NCBI GenBank assembly: GCA_004194705.1 | Contig: SADC01001034.1 | Location: forward strand, 62,001-126,000 | Reading direction: 5' to 3' | DNA: 64,000 bases | Origin: Ditylenchus dipsaci | Lineage: Eukaryota; Nematoda; Chromadorea; Rhabditida; Anguinidae | Shown here: positions 55,191-64,000 of the stretch, one piece after another | How positions within the stretch are numbered: position 1 is the stretch's first letter | Layout of the letters: each line of letters begins with the position of its first letter | The notes under the pieces: generated by a model | The model's input: the letters and a program-made list of their open reading frames with translations, nothing else | Told to the model about the DNA's origin: nothing | Databases searched by the model: none | Position numbers and translations under genes: made by a program

Positions 55191-55458
55191 ATAATTAAAA
55201 TAATAATTAAAATAATTTTAGCCATTTTGAAACAAATTGAAAAATTCCAAAAAAATTTTTTCTGGGCCGCCAAAGATACGGCCTATTTACTTGCCTGATT
55301 TGGGGTACATTTTGAAATTTCGTACAGAGGGATTATAGAATGAATACAGTTTTGCCATGAAATGCAATTGCAAACCTTTTGTTCAGGTCCGAACATGTAT
55401 TCATTGTTAATGGGGTAGGGCCACATTTTTCCCTTTTTAGTCCACTCTATTTGCTCCT

Positions 55459-58400
55459 CTATTGCGTTTTTGGGTCAAGCATCTTCTTATCCAATAAATT
55501 CAGCTGATCATCCCAATCCTTCCAGAAACCAAGACTGCGTTCTTGCAAGCCGTCTGTGCTCTCAAACAAAATTTTGGTTTTCATTTTAGATATATCTGAG
55601 AAGTCGAATAGTCGATTGTTGTCAGTGTATTTGGGCTCAACGGGTGGTCTGACAACATGTCTTCTAGGCGAAGGCACATAGTCGGATGACAACATTCTTA
55701 CGTTGTCGCTGGCAAAGAATGGTCTTGAAAATTTGCGGTTGTCAGTTTCTCTGAAAATAAAATTCATTATTATCGAGACAGCAATTTACGAGAAAAAAAT
55801 TTTTTCATAGTTCGAAAATATAAGATTTTTTTAAAGAAAGATTGAAAGAGGCTATACTATAGAATCCCGCCCCCAGCTAGCAAAAAATTTACTTTTCCTG
55901 AAGGGGAAAGGACCCGTCTCATTTTGATTCTCGTGCTCTGAATAGGCACGGAAACACTTTGGTTTCCGAAAAATCGAAAAAAAAAATTTCGATTTGCCTT
56001 GGTCCCCCAAGTAAAAAATTTAAGAAAATTCAAAAAAAATATTTTTGAATTCCCGCCAAAAACTCTCAAGCCCCTGCGCCCCGAAGGGGGCGCAGGGGCT
56101 TGAGAGTTAGAGATGCGCGCACGCACTTACCTTAGACATGATTCCGAGAAGTACTCTTGACCATAAAATGCATATAGAGTCTTTTTTGCCACGGCCCAGT
56201 TGAAAAACATGGTAGGACATCCGAAATAGTCCAGAATTCACTTTTTTAATATTTTGCCATGAAGTGGCCCTGTTTATTCCCTTCTCCTCCCAATACAGCC
56301 CTAAATTCCTTAAAAAATGTTTTGGCGGGAATTCAAAAAATATTTTTTTTGAATTTTCCCAAATTTTTACCTTGGGGACCAAGGCAAATCGAAAATTTTT
56401 TTTCACGATTTTTCGGAAACCAAAGTGTTTCCGTGCTATTCAGAGCACGAGAATCAAAATGGGACGGGTCCTTTCCCCTTCAGGAAAAGTAAATTTTTTG
56501 CTAGCTGGGGGGGATTCTATAGAGTTACCTTGAAAAAATTAAAAAGAATATATAAAGCTGGGCATACTCCCAACCTGAACAGAGTTAACGTTTCCTGCCA
56601 AAAGCTATTTTTTGGAATTTCGAACCTCAGTTTAGTTAGCCGATATTTTGGTTGGCTTATACTGATTTGGTTTGCGAAAAAGCTGAAATAGGTCATGAAA
56701 AAGATTATTTATCTCACGAAAAACAAAACTGACATTAAATTGGCATTTTTTCTAAATTTTTGTGTTAATTTTTCGAAAATTTTTTCAATAGCTTGTAGCC
56801 CAGAATCTCAGCTTTCTAACAAGCTATCAACTGACCAAACGATATTTCAATAGTTGGAGGAAAAGTTCTTCAAATGGACTAAATTTTCGGAAAAAAATGT
56901 GCTCTATTCAAAGACCTTTCCTCCATCTTTTTGAAACATCATTTGGTCAGTTGATAGCTTGTTAGATAGCTGAGATCCTGGGTTACACAATACTAAAAAG
57001 TTAACAAAAGGTATAACAAAAACTCAGAAATATTTAAGTTTTAAGTTTTTCGTGAGAAAAATAATCTTTTTCGTGACCTATTTCAGCTTTTTCGCAAACC
57101 AAATCATATTATGCCTTTTTGGTTACACTTTAAGGTTTAGAATTTAGCGATTTATTTCAATGCTACCTGAGTTCAGCGATTGTGAAGTCGAGTAGACTTT
57201 TGTCTTCTTCCGATATTTTTGACTCTTCCGCTCCCTCTTTGTCGTCTGAAGCTTCAACTGAATCCACTGCAGGCATATACAGCATGCCTTGGGCCTTTTC
57301 GAACAGCTGGTCTGCTTTGAGATTTGCTTGATTGTAGCCCATTTGGGGCTAAAATAAACCATTTTTGCAGTGGTATGTCTATTAAGGGAAAATTACGTTG
57401 TTTTTGATGATTTCTTGGAACAGCCTGACCCTGGTCTTATTGTAAGGCATGACTTCTCTGTTACGAGATTCATTGGAACTAAGAAAAATATTTTTGAGCT
57501 GAAATACCAAAGTCAACTTACAAAGCTGGTCTATCACCGCCAAACGACTGGAATCTGGATGGTGGTGTGAATCGAGAAGAGTATTGTTGTTGGTGGTTCA
57601 ACTCCCAGCAATCGCCGGTATTCCTGCTCGTCAAAGAAGGAGGATTGAGTTGGCGTTCCTTCTACTTCACTAATGCCTTCTTTTTCAATTTCAATGAGCT
57701 TGGAAAGTAGTGTGTTTTTAATCCTATAAACTATTGATAAAAGTCTATTCTCACCATTTTGCAATATACCCCTGGGTATACAGTCGAACTCCGATAACCC
57801 GACACCCCTAGGGACCAACCTTGTGTCGAGACTGAACTGTACTCAGGTGGAAGTGTCTAGGAGGAGTACCCCAGTGAGTGGTATTTCGGTGGGGTGTCCA
57901 GGAGGGCAACTCAAGGAGGTGGTACCCAGGTGGGGGTGTCCTAGAAGTCCGACACTCTGTTAAACTAAATTTTTGACGGCTATTGTCAGTTGGGTTTTGA
58001 CAGTCTGGTCCAAAATTTATTTATCGATTTTTTTTGAAAAAAAAAACCTGCAATTTCGCCAGTATAAGAACAAAATCACCATAAAAATTAGGCTTAAAGG
58101 GCATGGTCACTGTTACAATTTTGTCCCGGCCAGTTCAAAAATTTTCCCGAATCATTGAACTTCTGTACAGATTTTTCAACTTGGTCTTTAACAAAACTAT
58201 ACATAAAATTAAATTCTTGGCTTCTTTTGTTAGAAACCAAGCTGAAAAATCTGTACAGAAGTTCAATGATTTGGAAAAAATTTTGAATTCGCGGGGACAA
58301 ATTCAAAAACAGGTGACCATGCCTTTTTAAGACTGCCATACGACCGGATACACATTATGACCGGATACAACGACCGGATACAGTTTTTCTGTAAAAGTTT

Positions 58401-61400
58401 AAAAAAGTATGTTAAACCACACGTTTGAGTCCGTCCTGACCTGCGCTAGCCTACCCCGAGCCTAAGGGCTAAGCCTGAAGGCTAAGTTGTTTGAAAAATC
58501 GAAAAAGTTAAAAAAATCAACAGGGGGACCAAGGCAAAATTTGACACTGTATCCGGTCATTGTATCCGGTCATAATGTGTATCCGGTCGTAAGTACACCC
58601 TTCTTAAAGGGAGGAAAATTTATATACAGTATTTCTTCTAATGACTGTATTTCAAAAAAATATAAGTATTTGATACCGTTTTCGACTAAGTCAAGTCTTG
58701 ATATAAATACACAGTCCGGACCGGACCAGGTGTATCTTGCATCGAGATGTAATTTATATCGGGGTATCTCACGTGGAGACTCGACCGTAATCCGAGTATA
58801 AATAGTCAACCTGTGATGTTTCTCCGGTCATCTTCGCCCAAAATTTGACCAACTTGCTCTAAAGAAGCTTCAAACCGCTCAATGCATTAAACTGGTTCTT
58901 TCCTGTCGTCTCTTTGAGGTTGGACTGTTCAGATGATTCCAACAGTCTGGAAAATGACCAAATACATGGTGTGAAGTGGTTAGATTGAAAGGAGTTGTGA
59001 ACCTACTCCTCGCTTTCTGCCTGTTTAAGCTCTTGACTGAAGGAGGCCTTGAGATCAGATATCAGACTTGATTTTTTGGTTGGTCTCAGTGACTCTTTCT
59101 TGTAACCTGTGGATTGTTTGGTTTTGAGGTAGTGAGCTGGTCACTGTGAAAGAAAAATCGATTTCAAACTTGGAAATGTGCTTGAATTCAAATTAATCCT
59201 AGATGAATAAGTTCAAGCTTGTGGCTTATCCAGACCTAAAGGCAGGGCTCGGAAATCAAAATTTTCAAATAAAGGACACTTTGGTAAAATAAAGGACATT
59301 TGGTCAAAAAGTGCCATTTTATCCAGTGCTTATTGATTTTTGAGCAACGAAAATAAAGATTTTGACCTATAATCTCGAAAATTCTAAAGATTTCGGATCT
59401 CAAATAAAGGACAACTCTTTAAATAAAGGACGTTTCCAAGCCCTGGGTAAAGGTAATAAAAATACACCTCAGTGTGTATAGCTATTTTAGAATTTTTTCG
59501 AAGGGCCTAAATTGTCCATTTAAAAAACTCGGCGGTCAGTATTATGCTCAATACAACTTTGGTAATTTTTAAGGCGCGTTCACAATAAGTGTGGGACTGT
59601 GTGAGATTCGGCATGTTTTCAACGCGGAAGAGCTATATAGTTTTCCTTGCTCTGTCGAGTGGTTTTAAGCATTAACTGAAAAAACGGCGTTTTCACACTT
59701 TTGTGCATCTTTTTGTATGAACAACGTTTTGGAAAAAAAATTTTCAAAAAAATTTTTTCATTCGGTTGTCGTAAATACCTCAACAATATGTCATTCGGAA
59801 GCTCGCGATCTACGCTTTATTTTGCACATGAAACTAGTTTAATCTGTTATAAAAATTAGCATATTCTACCTTTTTAAAGTTGCATAGACAAAAGTCGTGA
59901 CTTGGTCGGTTCACAAAGGCAGCTGACCACCATATAGTAACTTTTTGTAAATTTTTTCGTTACCATCGTATCAGCGTGAAATTCTGCACAAGAAATACCT
60001 TCAAGACATACGGCCTTTTCCGTGTTAACTGAAGCTTTTCAACTGTTGGTACCATTTTAAAGACTCGGGACTTCAAAATAAGCTATGACAAGCAATATCT
60101 GATAAAAAAAATTGGGATAAAAGTGCTTAGGTCCGCACTCAAGACCACACTCGGGTCGACACTGGTCCGGGTGTGGGCCTGAGTGTCGTCCTAAGTGTGG
60201 ACCAATGCATCTTTACCCAATTTTTTTATCAGAGGTTGCTTGTCAATAGCTCATTTTAAAGCCCTGAATCTTAGCTTCAAATTGGGTCAAAAGAAAAAAA
60301 AATTACAGCTCTTCCTGCGTTGAAAATACGCCAAATCTCGCACCCAGTTCCACACTCATTGTCAACGTGTCTTCGAATCGTACCCACCTCCGGTCTTCAC
60401 TCTTTTCGTATAGTAAAAAACATAATTTGGAAAAATTTAAAGCATCGTTAATCAAAGCTTTCAATAAATTTACCTTTTTTCCCTAACATCAACCTGTTTT
60501 CAGCATGCTGTTTAGTCTCTCCTTTTGTTTGGTCCAATGATTTTTCAAGCCGTTCAACTTACTAGATAGCTTCTTTTTCTTTGGCTCAGTGACTAAATTT
60601 TTTTGCCGTTCAGGTGTGGATGCCGCCTGGATTACACGGGTAGTGGTCTGACCGTCTATACCTGGCTTCATTTTCATACTCACTGCATTTTCATCCAGGC
60701 TGGATGGTTGATCTAACTGATCAGTACTTCCAATTTGCGGCTGCTTTTGCCGTGAATGGACCACTTTTGCGGCCTGGCTTGCGTGACTACTTGTATCCAC
60801 CTCCCAGAAGACTATCAATCATTGGATTTGGTTTTAATTCTAACTTTTCGATTGGTGTAGTAATAGATAGGTCAGCTGCGTTTGAGCTAGCACCTGCAGC
60901 CAGAGCATTCATCAGACTACTGACATTAGGAGCAGGTGCTGGCTTCTTGCCAGTTTTGGTGATTTTGGCTAAAAATAATGTAGTTTTATTTTATGCTGTC
61001 TTCTGCAATGCTTTCTACACGATTGGTCAAATTTTTCGGATTATTTGTTTTAGCCACAACTTTTTGAATTCGAGTTTTTATAACGAGATCTTGTTTTTAT
61101 TTGAAAGAAGAGAATATGGGAATTCGTTTGACACTAAAAACAGTTGAAAAGTTGAAAAGGATAAAATAGTTTTTAATGGTCGTTTGAAGATTTCGTTAAT
61201 TTGAAAAAAGAGTAATCTCAGGCTTAGTAACAATTCTTTTTTTGATCAACACAACAACAGCTAAGGTTGACAATAACGATGTTCAAAATTCACTCAACAT
61301 TCCTGCCTCACACTTTGCACTTGAATTTCTATGCATCGGCAAAAGCGATTTTCGTAAAATGTGGGCGCCCGATCCAGCATCTCTCGTGGCAAATTGTCAA

Positions 61401-62207
61401 AAGCATTCTGAATTTGCGGATTTTTCACATTACGATTCCAGGCGTGGACTGGAGCTCCGTCTTGATGAAAAATTATCCGATGCATAGAAATTCAAGGGCA
61501 AAGTGTGAGGCAGTAATATTGAATGAATGTTGAACATCGTTACTGTCAACTTAGTTGTTGTTGTGTTGATCAAAAAAGAGTTGTTATTAGCCTGAGCTCA
61601 CGCCTTTTTTTTAAATTAATCAAATCTTCAAACAACCATTATAAATTCAATTATTATTCTTTTTAATCGTTTTTAGTGTCAAACGAATTTCCATCTTCTC
61701 TTCTTTCAAATAAAAACATGATCTCGTTTGAAAAACGCGAATTTAAAAAGTTATAGCTAAAAGAAATAGTCCGAAAATTTTGGCCTACCCTGTATATGCC
61801 AAAATGTAAGTTTAACACAAAAAAGGTTTTTAGTCAAAAAAATGGATTTTTTAAATTCGAAAAATAAATTGGCATCAAAATAGACAAAAAAAAATATTCG
61901 AAAAATTTTAAATTCATTAGTGACAAAATGTTACACAGTCAGCTAAAAGACAACCATCATTCAAGTCCGAAAAATCGAAAAAAATGTCTTCATAAAACCA
62001 ATGTAGGCCAGAGGTTACCTATTTGTGTGCCCTTCTTGGATACTTTCTTTTTGGTCGGGTTTGCGGTTGTGTCAAAATCAAATAAAGAGGTTTACTGCCA
62101 CTATCATCATCTTTGCCACTGCTGCTCATGCAGACCAGTTGTCGATGCGCTCCAGACACTGGAATCAATCTCAGCCATTTGGTGCGAACACACAGAGCAG
62201 ACATCCT
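55459..62207 (-). CDS. seven-exon gene of unknown function, coiled-coil/low-complexity protein
   Basis: Proposed exons (minus): 62207-62018, 60968-60494, 59143-59003, 58946-58812, 57723-57522, 57348-57167 and 55750-55459. Each has GT and AG sites, and the joins between exons 1-2 and 6-7 are in phase. Notable segments: FDFDTTANPTKKKVSKKG; MNALAAGASSNAADL with IEKLELKPNPMIDSLLG; KLSSKLNGLKNHWTKQKERL; RFEASLEQVGQILGEDDRR; LLSKLIEIEKEGISEVEG; QLFEKAQGMLYMPAVDSV with an acidic stretch; and SLGFWKDWDDQLNLLDKK near the end. Several exons need one or two homopolymer bases to stay open (near 62070, 60787, 59064, 58873 and 57586), like the conserved genes here. The start is uncertain: ATG at 62204 or 62178, just after a TTTCAG. 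I do not recognise the family. Introns are loaded with MITEs. Confidence 0.5.
55859..56522. mobile_element. 0.66 kb foldback in intron 6 of the unknown gene
   Basis: TATAGAATCCCNCCCC and inverse bound arms sharing CTTTTCCTGAAGGGGAAAGG and CACTTTGGTTTCCGAAAAA. The interior holds the CCCCTGCGCC hairpin (56067-56105) and the ATAAAATGCATATAGAGTC neighbour also found at 36.4 kb. Confidence 0.8.
56658..57115. mobile_element. 0.46 kb foldback, TTGGTTTGCGAAAAAGCTG family
   Basis: TGATTTGGTTTGCGAAAAAG to inverse, with mirrored AAAAAGATTATTT and TTGATAGCTTGTTAGA/ TAACAAGCTATCAA segments. An end fragment of the same family is at 12455-12530. Intronic. Confidence 0.8.
57781..57839. mobile_element. pogo-like MITE remnant
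   Basis: CAGTCGAACTCCGATAAC followed by a decayed right end. Next to it (57842-57955) are degenerate GGTACCCAGGTGG repeats. Confidence 0.55.
58094..58330. mobile_element. TTAA-flanked foldback MITE (AGGGCATGG family)
   Basis: TTAAAGGGCATGGTCAC to GACCATGCCTTTTTAA, with the shared TTGAACTTCTGTACAGAT core. Intronic. Confidence 0.82.
58339..58591. mobile_element. MITE with ACGACCGGATACA motif
   Basis: TACGACCGGATACACATTAT to inverse. Three GACCGGATACA units stand at the left and three inverted at the right. 253 bp. Intronic. Confidence 0.85.
59571..60372. mobile_element. 0.8 kb nested foldback in intron 2 of the unknown gene
   Basis: The outer phrases CACAATAAGTGTGGGACTGTG and GCATGTTTTCAACGC pair with GCGTTGAAAATACGCC and GTTCCACACTCATTG. 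The left arm contains a partial copy (59625-60030) of the 32217-33487 foldback arm. 60058-60300 is an inner palindrome around GTCCGGGTGTGGGCC. Confidence 0.7.
61015..61792. mobile_element. mariner/Tc1-like foldback remnant in intron 1 of the unknown gene
   Basis: The right terminus is CAGGGTAGGCCAAAATTTTC in inverse next to TA, and the left arm mirrors it (GGTCAAATTTTTCGGA). On the minus strand 61294-61485 encodes IIFHQDGAPVHAWNRNV, containing the QDGAPxH block around the second catalytic Asp of Tc1/mariner transposases. The frame then ends; the rest of the transposase is missing. Confidence 0.8.
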
Positions 62208-62239
62208 CTGAAATGCACAGCTTGGTTCTTATAATAGTA

Positions 62240-62725
62240 ATTTGCTTGGAAAAATTTTGAGGTAATTGATCACAAAAATGTCTATTATAAATAGTATTTA
62301 GTGGTGTAAAAATGATTTTTGTTCAAAATAAGTTTATTGCTAAAAATTTCTTGTAGAGTGTTTAAGTAAAGCATGTTTGGAAGAAAGAAAATTACAGATG
62401 AAATCGTGTGTACATGATAAGATTAAAACTATATATTATGGTCAAATTTGCAGGAAGTCTCATAATTTGTCGAATGAAAAGGGCGTGCCACCTGCCCTAC
62501 CAGGTTGATCGACAATTTCTTACACTTTTTGCAATGAAAAAATTTATTAGTCAACCAAGCATGTTATTTTTTTCAAATTTTCAAGCTAAATTCTTGAAAT
62601 TTTAGCTGAAAAATGTTGAAATACGCAGTGAAAAAATGATCGGGCTATGCGTTGGGTCAAACATGTAAGATAGAAAAATCCCCGAATTATGACAAATTTT
62701 TATACCGTCTACAAATGCAAATTAT
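62240..62725. other. non-coding DNA upstream of the unknown gene
   Basis: AT-rich, probably containing the promoter of the minus-strand gene starting at about 62207. No motif is clear. Confidence 0.3.
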
Positions 62726-62895
62726 GGGAATGTGAAAGACCATCGCTGTTGACCACAATTGTCAATTGCTCAGATTCGAATTGCCGGTGGACAGTACTCT
62801 TTCGTTTAGCAGTTTAAAACTCAAAAGAGTATACTGCTAGACCAAAGCATGCTGTCATACCAATTCAAATTTCAGCAATTGCCCATGGTTCTGGA
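62726..62895. mobile_element. degenerate AGGACCATGG-family foldback
   Basis: AAAGACCATCGCTG to CCCATGGTTCTGG, with an internal order (ACTCTTTCGT, CTCAAAAGAGTA, AATTCAAATTT) matching 14683-14866 and 48549-48747. The TTAA ends are lost. Confidence 0.55.
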
Positions 62896-62989
62896 AGAAA
62901 GCAAAGGAGCTGTGGATGTATTAAGGCTAAGGCTACGTGATTTTCTGGGCATAAACAAGTAAAAATGGCACTTGTGCACTTCGGGGGCC

Positions 62990-63110
62990 CTTTTTTATTA
63001 TTACCGTATAACCTATTTTAATCCCCCAGGGGGATTATTAATCAACCCTCCTCGGAGGGTGGGGGATTAATAGAGGGAGGGGATTATACTTCAACCTTTT
63101 TAGCGCCGAA
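62990..63110. repeat. short inverted repeats with CCCCCAGGGGGATTA
   Basis: AATCCCCCAGGGGGATTATT and AACCCTCCTCGGAGGGTGG hairpins, flanked by ACCTATTTTAATC and GATTATACTTC. Probably a small MITE. Confidence 0.45.
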
Positions 63111-63229
63111 GGCGCCGCAAATTTTTTAAAAACGTTATTTTAAAAATTGTAATTCTAATTTATGGAATTAAAAATCCGCCTATATTTTTGTCTTACGTGT
63201 ATTTGACGTCTGAATTTTCGTCTCACCTT

Positions 63230-63700
63230 TCGCTTACTTTTTTCTTCCACATGATTTTGTATATCCAGAAAGCTACTTTGCGTTCAAAAGTCGACTTCAG
63301 CTGTACAACTGCTCTCCAACAAAGCCAGACCATATGCCCTAGTGGCGCGAAAGTATTCTCACCATTCCTTCTCGTTGCGTTTGGTAGCGATGCCGAGTCT
63401 CTCCACTCTACGCAACGCCAGTTTAATATTCCGTACATACTATTAGTGATCCATCAATCGCAGAAGTTGAAACACTGGAATAGCTTTTTGGGGGGGGGGG
63501 TACAATGGAATAGCGGCGTAATTTTTTTCCGAAAACCGAACTTTTAGTGAGGTAAACGTTAGAAAACAACTTCTTATCGTTTTTAGCGTAAAAAATTACT
63601 TGCAAGGGTCTACCATATGTTCCCTTGTTAGGAAACTTGAAAACACCATTCACAGTAAATAATAACAAGCCCCACCCTTCCGAAGTGCCCAAGTGCCTAA
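63230..63700 (-). other. possible exons, unassigned
   Basis: Minus strand, after an acceptor-like CACTAATAG at about 63443: YVRNIKLALRRVERLGIATK then RNEKEW before GTGAGA. An upstream open stretch (FKFPNKGTYGRPLQVIFYAK) is at 63560-63650. They look exon-like but match nothing I recognise. The G-run at 63488-63499 is a likely error spot. Confidence 0.25.
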
Positions 63701-63750
63701 TAAAATATCGACAAGGTACATAATATTCTGAAATACAGTCGACTATCCCG

Positions 63751-63990
63751 TTAAAGGGTCATTGCCACCTGTTTCGAATTGTCCCCCGCCAATTCAATTT
63801 TTTTTCCCTAATCCTTGAACTTCTGTACGGATCTTTTGGCTTGGTTTCTAACAAAGCAAGGCCTAGAATTTAATTTTAGGTTAAGTTTAGTTAGGAACCA
63901 AGTTGAAAAATCCGTATAGAATTTCAATTATTAGGAAAAAAATTTGAATTGCCGGGGACAACCGTTGTCGGGACGGCAATGGCCCTTTAA
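63751..63990. mobile_element. TTAA-flanked foldback MITE (AGGGTC family)
   Basis: TTAAAGGGTCATTGCCACC to GGCAATGGCCCTTTAA, with the shared CCCCCGCCAATTCAA, CTTCTGTACGGATC and CTTGGTTTCTAACAAAGC order. The next ten bases (AGGGGCATGT) resemble the start of the GGGCATG family. Confidence 0.88.
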
Positions 63991-64000
63991 AGGGGCATGT

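Overview
This is a 64 kb piece of a nuclear, AT-rich eukaryotic genome, most likely a nematode. Three things point that way. The conserved genes have very short introns (about 40-56 nt) with T-rich TTTTCAG/TTTTAG acceptors. Acceptor-like sites sit 3-37 nt upstream of several start codons, as expected for spliced-leader addition. The chaperonin CCT5 carries C. elegans-like wording, including a C-terminus with VRVPDDE. There are no bacterial operons, CRISPR arrays, rRNA genes or convincing complete tRNA genes.

Host genes are sparse islands. A C-terminal exon resembling UTP23 (plus strand, about 13.6 kb) converges on a complete SHQ1 gene (minus, 17500-14965, six exons). A complete CCT5 gene (minus, 29883-27412, ten exons) lies in the middle. 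A last exon of mitochondrial ribosomal protein mS31 sits at 47760-47542 (minus). A seven-exon gene of unknown function runs from 62207 to 55459 (minus). Two plus-strand genes look transposon-associated: a FLYWCH-type zinc-finger gene at 23.1 kb inside an inverted-repeat element, and a MULE transposase joined by in-phase introns to a ULP1/SENP-like protease domain at 39.0-41.1 kb. That second gene is interrupted in its coding exon by a GC-rich MITE with a clear 8-bp target duplication.

Everything else is mobile or repetitive DNA, much of it foldback. Layout: 0-12 kb, a nearly identical 4.2 kb direct duplication holding hAT transposase remnants, a tRNA-like foldback and GC-triplet MITEs. 12-14 kb, arrays and the UTP23-like exon. 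14-20 kb, pogo/Tigger-like, TTAA-flanked, hAT-like and mariner-like MITEs around SHQ1. 20-27 kb, CCAGGTGG-rich degenerate repeats, hAT-like MITEs and the FLYWCH element. 30-39 kb, a series of foldbacks, including a 3.4 kb multiply nested one. 41-47 kb, more foldbacks and a 1.9 kb hAT-like element containing a mariner MITE. 48.9-54.6 kb, an inverted-repeat element containing a 4.5 kb foldback whose arms are 15/16-bp tandem arrays. 54.8-64 kb, foldbacks in and around the unknown gene.

The recurring theme is one architecture: terminal inverted repeats (often beginning TAGGGTTGG or TAGAGTTGG), exact or near-exact 8-bp target duplications, and inside each end a family-specific 8-20 bp motif repeated in tandem in opposite orientation. 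The host genes are not an operon; SHQ1 and UTP23 (ribosome/snoRNP biogenesis) are merely neighbours. Several conserved exons need one extra base in a short homopolymer to read through, so the assembly probably contains homopolymer length errors. Exon phases should be judged with that in mind.
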